Notes: generated by a model from the letters alone, not told the origin. Counted from the stretch's first letter, positions 1 through 8,677 are shown. The stretch: DNA of 64,000 bases from Falsochrobactrum ovis (GCF_003259955.1 NZ_QLMK01000005.1:62001-126000), one strand, 5' to 3'. Translations and numbers: made by a program.

Positions 1-1074
1 AGCGAGCGTGCCCTGATAGATAACGCCTTCGCCTTCACGCTTGATCATGCGACCAAGCATAACTGCATTCTCACCTTCGGCGGCCAGTGCGGCAATAACT
101 TCATCTGCCTTGTCCGGCTCGACAACCACAATCATGCCGATACCACAATTGAATGTGCGCAGCATTTCATTGGGCTTCACATCTCCGGTTTTGGCCAGCC
201 ATGAAAATACGCTTGGTACGGTGAAAGCACTCAAATCGATTTCTGCTGCCAAGCCTTCGGGCAATACGCGCGGAATATTATCGGGAAAACCGCCGCCGGT
301 AATATGGGCAAGCGCTTTGATACCGCTTGACGCCCGAATGGCCGCGAGCAAAGGTTTGACATAAATCCGCGTCGGGGTGAGCAACGCTTCTCCGAGGCGT
401 GAACCAGGCTGGAAGGGTGCTTCCGATTTCCAGCCTAACCCCGAAAGCTCCACGATACGACGCACAAGCGAGAAGCCATTGGAATGGACACCCGATGATG
501 CAAGTCCCAAAATGACATCCCCTTCACGCACATCACCCCGTGGAAGAAGTTGACCGCGTTCAGCCGCGCCCACTGCAAAACCGGCGAGATCATAATCGCC
601 ATCGCGATACATTCCCGGCATTTCAGCAGTCTCGCCGCCAATTAGCGCACAGCCTGCCTGTAGACACCCCTCCGCTATGCCAGAGACGATAGCTACTCCT
701 TGATCAGGTGAAAGCTTGCCAGTTGCAAAATAGTCTAGGAAGAAAAGCGGCTCTACGCCTTGTACGATCAGATCGTTAACGCACATCGCCACGAGATCAA
801 TGCCGACCGTATCATGTCTATCGGCTTCGATTGCGATCTTAAGCTTTGTTCCCACGCCGTCATTTGCTGCAACCAGCACCGGATCGTTGAAGCCCGCAGC
901 TTTCAAATCGAACAGGCCACCAAAACCGCCGATTTTGCCATCGGCTCCCGGACGCTGTGTGGAGCGAACCAAAGGCTTGATCTTTTCGACCATTAAATTT
1001 CCGGCGTCGATATCAACACCGGCTTGCGCGTAGGTAAGCCCTTGCTGATTTTCTGGGTTGTTTTCCATGGTCAT
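1..1074 (-). CDS. purM: Phosphoribosylformylglycinamidine cyclo-ligase, 3' end cut by window
   Basis: PurM (AIR synthetase) closes the imidazole ring of FGAM with ATP in purine synthesis in the cytoplasm. I read 358 codons on the minus strand without a stop down to base 1; the family is about 345-360 residues, so only the last residue or two are missing. The conserved NDGVGTKLK segment lies at residues 71-79, and GGETAEMPG and the [11 protein letters not shown] stretch are present. ATG at 1074 is chosen because CAGGAG lies 7 bases upstream; a second in-frame ATG is at 1068. It is divergent from the permease gene at 1358. purN often follows purM, but that side is outside the window. Confidence 0.95.
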   Translation of the reverse strand, partial: MTMENNPENQQGLTYAQAGVDIDAGNLMVEKIKPLVRSTQRPGADGKIGGFGGLFDLKAAGFNDPVLVAANDGVGTKLKIAIEADRHDTVGIDLVAMCVNDLIVQGVEPLFFLDYFATGKLSPDQGVAIVSGIAEGCLQAGCALIGGETAEMPGMYRDGDYDLAGFAVGAAERGQLLPRGDVREGDVILGLASSGVHSNGFSLVRRIVELSGLGWKSEAPFQPGSRLGEALLTPTRIYVKPLLAAIRASSGIKALAHITGGGFPDNIPRVLPEGLAAEIDLSAFTVPSVFSWLAKTGDVKPNEMLRTFNCGIGMIVVVEPDKADEVIAALAAEGENAVMLGRMIKREGEGVIYQGTLA

Positions 1075-1299
1075 GAGCGGCTCCTGAAAACTGGGCGTGT
1101 CCGGCTTGGAATTATTCAAGGGCGGAATGGCATGAGATTGCATATCCTGCAAGTCCACGCATGGCTAAAAGCTTAAAGCTGTGCGCAAATTGTCAAAAAT
1201 TAAAATGGCTTGTACCGAAAATTGCTACTTTCAATGGAATTATCGCGATTGTGGTGGGGAAACACCGTGCTTAATGTTCTTCTCCGTCGTTGTTACCTT

Positions 1300-1305
1300 T
1301 ATAAT
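1300..1305 (+). promoter_or_regulatory. Possible -10 element upstream of the AI-2E permease
   Basis: A perfect TATAAT sits 53 bases before the ATG at 1358, in the divergent gap between purM and the permease. No convincing -35 hexamer is present at 16-18 bases, so only the -10 is called. Confidence 0.3.
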
Positions 1306-1357
1306 AACTCGGCCCCGTGTAGGATGATATATCCTGCTTTTAAGAGAATGAAAATAA

Positions 1358-2599
1358 ATGGTGAAAAAACCAGCGCCCGCGCGCCAACGTGTGAAAAAGG
1401 CAAACCCTCAGGCTGACGTGACAGGCCCCGTCGAAGGCGACATTCATGTCAATGTAGAGGTAGGGGGTATCACCAGCACCGCGCTTCGACGGCAAGCCAT
1501 CTTCTGGCTGCTGACAATGGCTCTGTTCATCCTGTTCTTGGTCATATTCAGTTCGATATTGCTGCCTTTCGTTGCGGGAATGGCACTGGCTTATTTTCTT
1601 GATCCCGTAGCGGATCGGCTGGAAGGGTTGGGCTTATCACGTCTGGCCGCGACCATCGTCATTCTAGTCATCTTCCTGATCGCTTTGGTGGTCGGCTTAA
1701 TGATCATCATTCCGATTCTCGCGACCCAGCTTGTCGAGCTTATTGCAAAACTGCCCGATTATATCTCCCAGCTTCAATCAGTCCTCGCAAACGAAAAATC
1801 GCAATGGCTTAAGCGTTATATCGGCATGGATAGTTCGGTTATCCGGGATAATCTCAGTTCTTTACTTCAGCAAGGCGCGGGTTTTCTATCCACATTGCTG
1901 CAATCTTTGTGGAATTCAGGAAAATCTCTGATCGACATAGCAGGCTTGTTTGTCGTCACACCCGTGGTCGCTTTCTATATGCTCCTTGATTGGGATCGGA
2001 TGGTAGAACGGATTGATTCGTGGATTCCACGCGCGCAACTTCACACTATTCGCGGCATTGCCCGTGAAATGGATGCAGCCGTCGCTGGTTTCATCCGGGG
2101 GCAGGGAACCCTGTGCCTCATTCTTGGCAGCTATTATGCAATTGGTTTAACCCTCACTGGTCTGAATTTTGGACTGCTGATCGGATTCTTTTCCGGGCTT
2201 ATCAGCTTCATCCCTTATGTCGGATCGTTTGTCGGTCTGGCTCTTGCGCTGGGGGTCGCACTGGTGCAGTTCTGGCCGGACTGGATCATGGTCGTGGCCG
2301 TGGCTGTCGTCTTTTTTACGGGTCAGTTCGTGGAAGGAAATATTCTTCAACCAAAGCTGGTCGGCTCCTCAGTGGGGCTGCATCCGGTTTGGCTGATGTT
2401 TGCTTTATTTGCTTTCGGTTCATTATTTGGATTTACAGGAATGCTTGTTGCCGTGCCTGCCGCGGCCGCTGTGGCAGTTCTTGTACGCTTCGTCCTGAAT
2501 CGCTATCTCCAATCCCCAATGTATGACCCTGCCTACACAAAGGCTGGTCCCGACGAGGGCGCGCTGATAGAGGTGGGCGAAAATGCAGGTGAAAAATAA
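1358..2599 (+). CDS. AI-2E family (PerM/TqsA-type) membrane transporter
   Basis: A 413-residue polytopic inner-membrane protein of the AI-2E/PerM exporter family. A hydrophilic start of about 45 residues is followed by paired membrane segments, a central soluble part, and a C-terminal hydrophobic block whose GLNFGLLIGFFSGLISFIPY-type segment and later EGNILQPKLVG motif are typical of the family. The substrate cannot be read; the family includes exporters of AI-2 and of unknown small molecules. It overlaps hdaA by 17 bases, so the two are probably co-transcribed, as in related alphaproteobacteria. Confidence 0.9.
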   Translation: MVKKPAPARQRVKKANPQADVTGPVEGDIHVNVEVGGITSTALRRQAIFWLLTMALFILFLVIFSSILLPFVAGMALAYFLDPVADRLEGLGLSRLAATIVILVIFLIALVVGLMIIIPILATQLVELIAKLPDYISQLQSVLANEKSQWLKRYIGMDSSVIRDNLSSLLQQGAGFLSTLLQSLWNSGKSLIDIAGLFVVTPVVAFYMLLDWDRMVERIDSWIPRAQLHTIRGIAREMDAAVAGFIRGQGTLCLILGSYYAIGLTLTGLNFGLLIGFFSGLISFIPYVGSFVGLALALGVALVQFWPDWIMVVAVAVVFFTGQFVEGNILQPKLVGSSVGLHPVWLMFALFAFGSLFGFTGMLVAVPAAAAVAVLVRFVLNRYLQSPMYDPAYTKAGPDEGALIEVGENAGEK

Positions 2600-3338
2600 T
2601 GAAATTGGAAATGACCGGGAGGAATGGAGCCGGGCTGAAGTGAAAAACGCACCACGCCAAATTCCCCTTAATCTGGAGCATCAACCAGGTTATCATCGCG
2701 ATGACTTGATTGTAACCGCATCAAATAGGGCTGCGGTGGAGCTCGTTGACCGTTGGCCGAACTGGTTGACGCCTGTTGTGGTGCTCGCCGGCCCCACCGG
2801 TGCCGGTAAAACCCATCTGGCAGAAATCTGGCGCTCCACTACGGATGCCCTATTAGTCCAGCCCAATTCGATTGATGAGAACACCGTGGCCAGTGCTGCT
2901 GAGCACCCCGTTCTTATTGATGATATTGGCGGTGAGCCTTTCGATGAGACCGGGCTGTTTCACCTTATCAACAGCGTGCGCCAACATGCGGCGCAAGGGC
3001 CCGGGCCTTCGCTTTTGATGACATCGCGGCAACGGCCCGCCAATTGGAAAGTACAATTACCAGATCTCGCATCGCGGTTAAAAGCGGCCACCGTGGTGGA
3101 AATCGCGGAGCCTGACGATTTGCTGCTTTCGGGGGTGATCCACAAGCTTTTCGCAGATCGACAGGTAAGCGTAGAGGCCCATGTGGTGAGCTATCTTGTT
3201 AGCCGGATGGAGCGCTCTCTTCCATTTGCTATTCAATTGGTCGACCGACTTGATCAGGCAGCATTGGAACAAAAAAGCCGAATTACCAGAACTCTGGCAG
3301 CGCAGGTGGTGTCACAAATGAATGATAGCCGCGGATGA
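2583..3338 (+). CDS. hdaA: DnaA regulatory inactivator HdaA
   Basis: HdaA is a short DnaA-like AAA+ protein that, with the sliding clamp, stimulates ATP hydrolysis by DnaA and so prevents re-initiation of replication. The protein is 251 residues from the ATG at 2583, with Walker A GPTGAGKT at 70-77 and a Walker B-like LIDDI at 111-115, but no DnaA C-terminal DNA-binding domain. The start is uncertain: ATG 2583 has GAGGTG upstream, while GTG 2640 would begin just before RQIPLNL, close to where relatives start. It overlaps the preceding permease and shares ATGA with the next gene. Confidence 0.9.
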   Translation: MQVKNNEIGNDREEWSRAEVKNAPRQIPLNLEHQPGYHRDDLIVTASNRAAVELVDRWPNWLTPVVVLAGPTGAGKTHLAEIWRSTTDALLVQPNSIDENTVASAAEHPVLIDDIGGEPFDETGLFHLINSVRQHAAQGPGPSLLMTSRQRPANWKVQLPDLASRLKAATVVEIAEPDDLLLSGVIHKLFADRQVSVEAHVVSYLVSRMERSLPFAIQLVDRLDQAALEQKSRITRTLAAQVVSQMNDSRG

Positions 3339-4207
3339 ATGTCGCCGTCACAGGGGCAGGGGGCTTTATCGGCAGTGCGCTATGCGCATATTTGACCGCC
3401 AAGGGTCATGCGGTGCTTGGCCTCTCTCGGGCAGAACTCGTTAATCCCGACTTCACCAAGGTGAAGACGGTGATCCATTGCGCTGCCCTTGCGCACCGCA
3501 CAGGAAGCGAGCGCCCGACCTGGGAAGCGTTTGACGCCGTCAATCATCGCTTGGCTGTGGAATTGGCATATAAAGCTCGGGATCATGGTGTGGAACGTTT
3601 CGTCTTTGTGTCGACAATTCACACGATTACCGGCCATCCTTCGCCGCTGGTTCCAAATATGGATCTGGCACCGCGAGATGAATATGGCAGCGCTAAAGCA
3701 AAAGCCGAACAAGCTCTTTTGCAAATGGACGGGATAGACATTGTTATCGCCCGTCCCGTGCTCGTTTACGGACCGGGCGCCCGTGCTAATCTCAACGCGC
3801 TGGTGAGATTATGCGATAGCATCCTCCCATTACCTTTTGGCTGCGCGAATAATCGACGTAGCATGGTCTCGTTGGAAAATGCTGTGCGGGCCCTTATATT
3901 TCTTGCAGACGCACCTGCATCAAAGGTGGCTGGCCGAATTTTCCATTTAGCAGAACCAGAACCTCGCTCCACAAAGGAACTGGTGATCAAAATACGCAAA
4001 GCTTTGGGACGGCGTTCAAATCTATTGGCCGTTCCTACGCCGATCATGAAAACTATTCTCATCGGGCTGGGAAGATCGACGCTTTATGAACAGCTTTATG
4101 CTGATCTAGTCGTCGACACAACTTCGCTGATAGAAGCCGGCTTTAGATATTCTCCCGGAGATCCCCAACTCGAACTCATGGCAAAATCGATAGCTAAAAG
4201 CAGTTAG
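3335..4207 (+). CDS. NAD-dependent epimerase/dehydratase (extended SDR)
   Basis: A 290-residue extended short-chain dehydrogenase/reductase, the class that modifies nucleotide sugars. The N-terminal TGAGGFIG at 6-13 is the NAD(P)-binding glycine motif and Y117-x3-K121 is the catalytic pair. The length is slightly short for UDP-glucose 4-epimerases. The start overlaps the hdaA stop by ATGA, so it is translated from the same message. The substrate cannot be told. A WbpV-like role in quinovosamine or fucosamine formation is possible because genes of this type partner polysaccharide sugar transferases, but that is inference. Confidence 0.85.
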   Translation: MNVAVTGAGGFIGSALCAYLTAKGHAVLGLSRAELVNPDFTKVKTVIHCAALAHRTGSERPTWEAFDAVNHRLAVELAYKARDHGVERFVFVSTIHTITGHPSPLVPNMDLAPRDEYGSAKAKAEQALLQMDGIDIVIARPVLVYGPGARANLNALVRLCDSILPLPFGCANNRRSMVSLENAVRALIFLADAPASKVAGRIFHLAEPEPRSTKELVIKIRKALGRRSNLLAVPTPIMKTILIGLGRSTLYEQLYADLVVDTTSLIEAGFRYSPGDPQLELMAKSIAKSS

Positions 4208-4225
4208 ATAAGACAAAGTTCCGGA

Positions 4226-4975
4226 TTAATTCTGGGAGCCTAAAGCCAGCGGGGGCTGGGGGCGCGGCTTTTGCGCCGGATTAGAGCGTTTTATCTGAGC
4301 TGGTTGGGACTTCGAATTGATGGAACCGGTAATGACCGCGGCGCGGTCCGGTTTTTTGTTTCCGCCGATCAACTGATCTTCGTGAACCCATCCAATAAGA
4401 TTTGTCGTAGGCACTGCGATCCGGTGCCATCGCCCCGTTTTCTCATAAGAACGCATTTCACGGCCTTTTTCGACCGTACCGATCGCGGGCGATTTATTCC
4501 ATGCGGTTTTGCGAATGGTCAGGCGCTCCCTCGCATAAACTACCGTTGGCGAATGGGCTGGCGTGTTTAAACCCACCGGAGCGGAAACCGGCTTGCTAGG
4601 AAGCGAGGCGGGCTTTTGTGGGTGAATGGGCCGTGAAGCTGGAACCAGCGCGACACTAGGCCGAGGCGCAGGCCCAATCGCCCGCGCAGTATCTCTTTTG
4701 TTTGGCTGAGGCTGGGTTTTATGCGTGGTCTTTTTAGGTGGAGCCATATCGGCTCTTACCGGAGAGGATGGTTTTGTAACTTTTGAACTGGTCACCGATG
4801 GCTGAAACAATTTGGCGATTGCATCGGTGGGATTTTTATGTTGCGAACTAGCCCAGATGCTAAAGCCCCCTAGGCCCAGCAAAACCGCCAGCGCCAGCAT
4901 TCCGGATTTTGACCCCGCTTTGCGTTTGTTTACACGTTTTGATGAGCGTCTAGCCCGCTTTCTTATAGCCATCAT
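4226..4975 (-). CDS. Membrane-anchored SH3-domain protein
   Basis: A 249-residue protein with a basic N-terminus, one membrane segment at about 25-42, a long Pro/Lys/Thr-rich linker, and a bacterial SH3 (SH3b) domain at about 145-205 (RLTIRKTAW... GRWHRIAV... GWVHEDQL). SH3b domains bind peptidoglycan or proteins in the envelope, so this is probably an inner-membrane protein reaching into the periplasm. Two ATG codons (4975, 4972) can start it; GGGGACAGG precedes them. It converges on the epimerase gene with only 18 bases between. No specific function is known to me. Confidence 0.75.
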   Translation of the reverse strand: MMAIRKRARRSSKRVNKRKAGSKSGMLALAVLLGLGGFSIWASSQHKNPTDAIAKLFQPSVTSSKVTKPSSPVRADMAPPKKTTHKTQPQPNKRDTARAIGPAPRPSVALVPASRPIHPQKPASLPSKPVSAPVGLNTPAHSPTVVYARERLTIRKTAWNKSPAIGTVEKGREMRSYEKTGRWHRIAVPTTNLIGWVHEDQLIGGNKKPDRAAVITGSINSKSQPAQIKRSNPAQKPRPQPPLALGSQN

Positions 4976-5068
4976 CCTGTCCCCAACCGAATCGCGATAA
5001 GAAGAGGCTAATGATCTATCCTTCGCATTTGGTTACCAGGCCGAGATAAATAACAAACGCTATATAAA

Positions 5069-5096
5069 ACGACCTGCAAAATGCTTTGCAGGTCGT
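5069..5096 (-). terminator. Rho-independent terminator of the small gene at 5269
   Basis: A perfect 12-bp stem (5069-5080 with 5085-5096) with a 4-base loop, followed on the minus strand by TTTTATATA. It lies 27 bases beyond the stop of the small minus-strand gene at 5123-5269, which supports that gene being real. Confidence 0.8.
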
Positions 5097-5122
5097 CGGA
5101 CGAATGAAACGGTCAAAGGCTA

Positions 5123-5269
5123 TTATACAGTATCGGAGGATTTGCGTCCCGCTTCTTCTCCGACTGTTGTGTTTCGTTTCTGATTCTCATTTTGTTGAAC
5201 AGCATCACGAAACGCAGCCCATTCCTGCTCATGACGACGGTAAAGCATATCTGAACTTTGGATAGCCAT
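5123..5269 (-). CDS. Small hypothetical protein (48 aa)
   Basis: Starting from the ATG at 5269 this frame gives 48 residues beginning MAIQSSDMLYRRHEQEW, hydrophilic and charged with no membrane segment. The start is supported by GGAGG ending 6 bases upstream, and the end by a strong intrinsic terminator downstream. Longer versions of the frame reach back to 5329 but skip this ribosome site. I do not recognise a family. Confidence 0.6.
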   Translation of the reverse strand: MAIQSSDMLYRRHEQEWAAFRDAVQQNENQKRNTTVGEEAGRKSSDTV

Positions 5270-5385
5270 TTCGTTCCTCCATGTTGATCTGAAGCGCATA
5301 ACACACAGGAAGATAAAAAGTTCAATCACAAAGCGTAAGCGATTGAAAACTTAATCGATTTAGGTTTTTTCAACCGATTTGAAAC

Positions 5386-5532
5386 TCAATTTTGTTCAAT
5401 TGAAATTCCGTCTTCACCAACGCGCATTTCGATTCCCGACGGTTTTGTTTCTTCTCGGATTACGTAAAATGCGAATCCGACTACCAGCACAATCAGTGCG
5501 CCGATGATTAAATAAAGGCCGTTGCGACTCAC
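5386..5532 (-). CDS. Small single-pass membrane protein (48 aa, GTG start)
   Basis: A short gene beginning with GTG at 5532, 10 bases after AGGAG. It encodes MSRNGLYLIIGALIVLVVGF followed by a charged tail containing REETKPSGIEMRVGEDGISI. One membrane helix spans about residues 6-25, with the tail probably facing one aqueous side. Small proteins with this GLYLIIGAL helix and REETKP tail recur in Rhizobiales genomes as unnamed proteins, from memory. Function unknown. Confidence 0.6.
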   Translation of the reverse strand: MSRNGLYLIIGALIVLVVGFAFYVIREETKPSGIEMRVGEDGISIEQN

Positions 5533-5705
5533 TATGGAAATTCTCCTATTTGATTTCGAAAACAGAACGTTCGTCGCCGTTTTTGGTTTCTTTTAAGGGC
5601 TGAAACCGCGAAGTTTAGGCAAATCCCCAAAAAAGTTTATAAATTTAGCTTTTATGGCTTGCTTTATATTCGGCGATTATCTAGGGAAGGGCCGCTTACA
5701 AAGCA

Positions 5706-5782
5706 CGGAGCGTAGCGCAGTCTGGTAGCGCACCTGATTTGGGATCAGGGGGTCGGAGGTTCGAATCCTCTCGCTCCGACCA
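5706..5782 (+). tRNA. tRNA-Pro (anticodon TGG)
   Basis: A 77-base cloverleaf: acceptor CGGAGCG (5706-5712) pairs with CGCTCCG (5772-5778), discriminator A, encoded CCA at 5780-5782, anticodon loop TTTGGGA giving TGG, and the GGTTCGAATCC T-arm. The 3' part, from the anticodon loop on, is the left attachment repeat of the integrated element, so the 3' half now in place was supplied by the element. Confidence 0.97.
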
Positions 5783-5787
5783 TTTTT
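5737..5787 (+). repeat. attL: left 51-bp attachment repeat
   Basis: Identical over 51 bases to 15227-15277. It starts at the anticodon loop of tRNA-Pro, covers the T-arm, acceptor and CCA, and ends five T's after it. Flanking bases differ (G before the left copy, C before the right), which defines the boundary. Confidence 0.95.
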
Positions 5788-5844
5788 TCAGAAGGGATTT
5801 CAAAGGCTTAGCCTAAACCCTCATTCCCAAACACCCCAAAAACC

Positions 5845-5863
5845 TTGTTGCATCGTGTTGCAG
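5845..5863 (+). promoter_or_regulatory. Candidate left integrase arm sites
   Basis: TTGTTGCATCGTGTTGCAG contains two TGTTGCA words 10 bases apart. The reverse complement of the tandem 11-mer next to the right end (15169-15190) carries the same pair. The sites therefore sit in inverted orientation near both ends of the element, as expected for arm-type sites of a tyrosine integrase or excisionase. A further GCAACATG lies at 5925-5932. Confidence 0.5.
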
Positions 5864-6026
5864 CCACTATCCATTAATTTCAATGGGTTACACTGAGTCG
5901 CGGCGGCTCCACGCGACATGCCACGCAACATGAATCACCTCTGATCTCATACTTACATTCCCAGTTCAGCTTATTTGACGCTGTTTTTGAAATGAGTATT
6001 CTTCTCTCTTTTGGAGGGGGATACTT

Positions 6027-6551
6027 ATGAGTAAAATTAATTGGTGTTTGGAGTTGGTAAGAATAGTTCCAACTACAGCTATCGGTATCGCGGTTGCGTA
6101 TGTCGCTTTTAGTCAGTGGCTGACCGCGAATACGAAGGTAAAACTTGCGCTTTTTGAGCGTCGATGGTCAGTTTATCAAGCGATCGTCCAAAAATTCCAA
6201 GACTTTCACCTGCCAGACCGAAAGCCGATTGATGAGTTTATAGAAGAAATGAATGTTCTTATGCTCGAGATCCCATTTCTTTTCGGCCACGAGATTAACG
6301 TTGTGATGAACGAATGGATTGGTTTGGCTCGCGAGTTTGATATTGTAAAAAATGACGCCTTATGCAGGGATGTGAATAATCAACTGAATAGCCGTGCGCG
6401 AGAAGAGAAAGAAGAGCTGAGGTCAAAAATCAAGGCAAAAGTGCAAGAGTTTGGTAGGTTGAGCAGTTCCTACATGGACATGTCTCAAGAGCCGTTTGAG
6501 TTTTGCCGTTGGTTCCGACAATGGAGGATCAAACACCAAGCAGCCCCTTGA
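6027..6551 (+). CDS. Hypothetical single-pass membrane protein, island cargo
   Basis: A 174-residue protein with one N-terminal membrane helix (about 10-30, VPTTAIGIAVAYVAF) followed by a KVKLALFERRWSVYQ segment and a mostly helical, charged cytoplasmic domain. The ATG follows GGAGGGGGATACTT. Proteins with a membrane helix followed by a KLxLFxRRxxVY motif are frequent in genomic islands, but I know no defined function. First cargo gene inside attL, in AT-rich sequence compared with the capsid genes. Confidence 0.65.
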   Translation: MSKINWCLELVRIVPTTAIGIAVAYVAFSQWLTANTKVKLALFERRWSVYQAIVQKFQDFHLPDRKPIDEFIEEMNVLMLEIPFLFGHEINVVMNEWIGLAREFDIVKNDALCRDVNNQLNSRAREEKEELRSKIKAKVQEFGRLSSSYMDMSQEPFEFCRWFRQWRIKHQAAP

Positions 6552-6599
6552 CCGCCTGCTGAGGCTCTCACAGTTTGCTGGAGTTTAAAAGAGGCTTAA

Positions 6600-6818
6600 A
6601 TGGGTAAAGCACCGAAGACTGCACAAGAAATTGCAGATATTTTCAAGCACGAACTGGAAAAACATGGGTATCACTTAGACACCGTTAATGTTGTCCCTCA
6701 AGGTGCAACAGGGGACTGGAGACCCGTCTTTGGAGGCTCAAACTTTCCATGTGGGTTCACTACCTTAAGCGATGAAATTAGAGATAGGTTACGCAACACT
6801 TACGAAATAAAAGAATAA
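6600..6818 (+). CDS. Hypothetical protein (72 aa), island cargo
   Basis: A 72-residue soluble protein, MGKAPKTAQEIADIFKHELE at the start, with a Gly/Trp/Phe-rich middle (GDWRPVFGGSNFPCGF) suggesting a compact folded domain. It is preceded by GAGG at a usable distance and lies 48 bases after the preceding gene in the same direction. Family not recognised. Confidence 0.5.
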   Translation: MGKAPKTAQEIADIFKHELEKHGYHLDTVNVVPQGATGDWRPVFGGSNFPCGFTTLSDEIRDRLRNTYEIKE

Positions 6819-6851
6819 TCCTAGCATGGACAGTTAAAAAAGGGGGGACAC

Positions 6852-7088
6852 ATGCAAAGCGGACACTGTAGGATCGTGATCGACGGGATTGAAGCCGGTG
6901 AAGTGGAATACAAGTATGATGCTAGGGGCCATGGACTTCTTTGGGGCGAACCATCTACCCTTGAAGAGGCATGGCACTCTGAAGAGGTATCGCTAGTCAT
7001 TAACCAGCAACAGCAAAATATCATCGTTAATAGCGTGACGGGCAGCCATCCGGCTCAATTCGCTTTCAAAACATTCCCGCTCAGTTAA
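6852..7088 (+). CDS. Hypothetical protein (78 aa), island cargo
   Basis: A 78-residue protein beginning MQSGHCRIVIDGIEAGEVEY, alternating beta-type pattern without membrane helices. AAAAGGGGGGACAC gives a strong ribosome site before the ATG. It follows the 72-residue gene by 33 bases and may be co-transcribed. Family not recognised. Confidence 0.5.
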   Translation: MQSGHCRIVIDGIEAGEVEYKYDARGHGLLWGEPSTLEEAWHSEEVSLVINQQQQNIIVNSVTGSHPAQFAFKTFPLS

Positions 7089-7343
7089 CTGCACAGCAAA
7101 CTCATTGCCCATTAACTTCCACCAATCGTGGGGGGGCGCTACATTTAAATATTTCGAGGAGCTAAGCCACCTCCATTGTAATCTTAAGTCCATAATTGAT
7201 CGCGATCTAGTCGACCGCTGAGGGAGAGGCGACTTGATCTGCGATCTTCTAGCGGTGGCTTAAAGAACCAATCAAATACTGGCGGAGCGAGACGCTTCGG
7301 ACACATCTTACCCGATTTGACGCCGGATAAGGGAGGATTGAAA

Positions 7344-7943
7344 TTGGAGGTAATATCCAAGTTAGATGCGGCACGTCGGCAATTATTAGCCGCTCTTCAT
7401 ATCCACTGGTATTTGAACGAACCTATCGCAGTATACACCCTTGCCGCGAACTCTTGGGAAGTCTGTAACTCGCTACTCAAGAAAGATGAAAAAATACGAA
7501 TTCTTCAACAGATCACTGAGGCTTATGGTGCCCCGCCGAAAGAAATTATTGATCTAATCAATGCGCCTCGCAACTTTGTAAAACACGCTGATAGAGACCC
7601 TGATGCAGTTTTCCCTGATATCAAAGAAGAGGACTGTGACGCAGTCTTATTAACGGCTTGCCTTGATTACATGTTTGCAAATGGTCGTAGCCCGTACATT
7701 ATGGGTATTTTCCTTTCTTGGTATTCAGCAATTTATCAAAAAAAAGTTGGCGTCTTCATGGAAGAAACAGCTCAGCTATTATTCCCTGAATTAGCTTTCC
7801 TGAACCGTGAACAGCAAAAGAAAGCAGCACGAAAAGTATTATCAAACCCAACCCCGCCACTTATATTTCATGATCATCGTACCGAATTGACCGATAACCA
7901 CCGGTGGGTACATTTTAAAAAAGTTTTCAACAGTGAAGTCTAA
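7344..7943 (+). CDS. Cargo protein with a HEPN-like Rx4H motif
   Basis: About 199 residues from a TTG at 7344, which has GGGAGG 7 bases upstream; a TTG at 7317 in the same frame is less well supported. The mainly helical sequence contains RNFVKH at residues 76-81. This matches the R-(polar)-x3-H signature of HEPN ribonucleases found in toxin-antitoxin and anti-phage systems (R, often followed by N, then four residues and H). The surrounding LINAPRNFVKHADRDP has the usual loop context. HEPN assignment is inference from this motif and predicted helicity. Its stop overlaps the stop of the convergent gene at 7940. Confidence 0.5.
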   Translation: MEVISKLDAARRQLLAALHIHWYLNEPIAVYTLAANSWEVCNSLLKKDEKIRILQQITEAYGAPPKEIIDLINAPRNFVKHADRDPDAVFPDIKEEDCDAVLLTACLDYMFANGRSPYIMGIFLSWYSAIYQKKVGVFMEETAQLLFPELAFLNREQQKKAARKVLSNPTPPLIFHDHRTELTDNHRWVHFKKVFNSEV

Positions 7944-8440
7944 GCCGCCAAACCCTCTATTTCCTTCGACGTTGCCCGGTGACGCGCTTTCTCTGCTTCA
8001 TAAGCTCTCATCAGAGATTTGTAGCTGGGAAGTTTATTTGAGCGTTGTCCATCCCTGTACATCGACAACATGAGATAAAGCATTCCAGCAAGGCTTTCGC
8101 GCTGTTTTACGAAGCCACTAAGCTGCCGACATTCCCACATTGCGAAACCCATGGGGATATGATCCCAAGCCTCAAGCCAGCCGCTCATGTCTGCCTCAAT
8201 CCACTCAGAGCATGCATGTACGAGGTCACTTACAGCCCAGAGGCTATATTCATCGATCAAGCCCTGTTTGCCTGCCGTTTCAGCCAAGGTGGACAGAACA
8301 ATTCTCACATGACCGTCACCATATTTCGCGATCAAGCGATTGATTGTGCCTAATGCTCGCGTTTGGCCAGGAAGAGGGTATTTGGTAGCGTCTATAATTT
8401 CGATGTCAAACTCTGCGCAAAGAGCATGTGCGTTCGTCAT
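7940..8440 (-). CDS. Conserved phage/island-associated protein, unknown function
   Basis: A 166-residue soluble helical protein with no membrane segment, MTNAHALCAEFDIEIIDATK at the start, then RALGTINRLIAKYGDGHVRIVLSTLAE and a Trp-rich centre. From memory, proteins with the NRLIxKYGxxHxRxVLxTLAET pattern are common unnamed members of Rhizobiales prophages. ACGGCAGGCAAAT precedes the ATG. It is on the strand of the capsid genes and could be the last member of that operon, but a 93-base gap separates it from the small ORF before it. Confidence 0.55.
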   Translation of the reverse strand: MTNAHALCAEFDIEIIDATKYPLPGQTRALGTINRLIAKYGDGHVRIVLSTLAETAGKQGLIDEYSLWAVSDLVHACSEWIEADMSGWLEAWDHIPMGFAMWECRQLSGFVKQRESLAGMLYLMLSMYRDGQRSNKLPSYKSLMRAYEAEKARHRATSKEIEGLAA

Positions 8441-8533
8441 ATTTGCCTGCCGTTTAATGATAGTTGCATGAATATATCATCAACATTGTTCCAAATCGCG
8501 CTATCAATCGAAATTCTTCATAAAAGTTTTCTG

Positions 8534-8677
8534 TTACGGTTTATAGTTTTTGTGGGCTGCTATGGAGATTGGGGGCATGACCATCGAAAAAATTGCTCCC
8601 CCCGCCCGCTTTTTCTGAATTGCGGATGCGTGTAAGTTCCTGGCGCACGGGTCTGCTGATACAGTTGCGCCAGACAT
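8534..8677 (-). CDS. Possible small protein (47 aa) downstream of capsid
   Basis: Starts at the ATG that immediately follows the stop of the 24-aa ORF (TAAATG) and gives MSGATVSADPCARNLHASAI and a basic middle. The G-rich run GGGGGGTGGG upstream could serve as a ribosome site. No recognised family, and an alternative overlapping minus-strand frame exists, so it is tentative. Confidence 0.3.
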   Translation of the reverse strand: MSGATVSADPCARNLHASAIQKKRAGGAIFSMVMPPISIAAHKNYKP

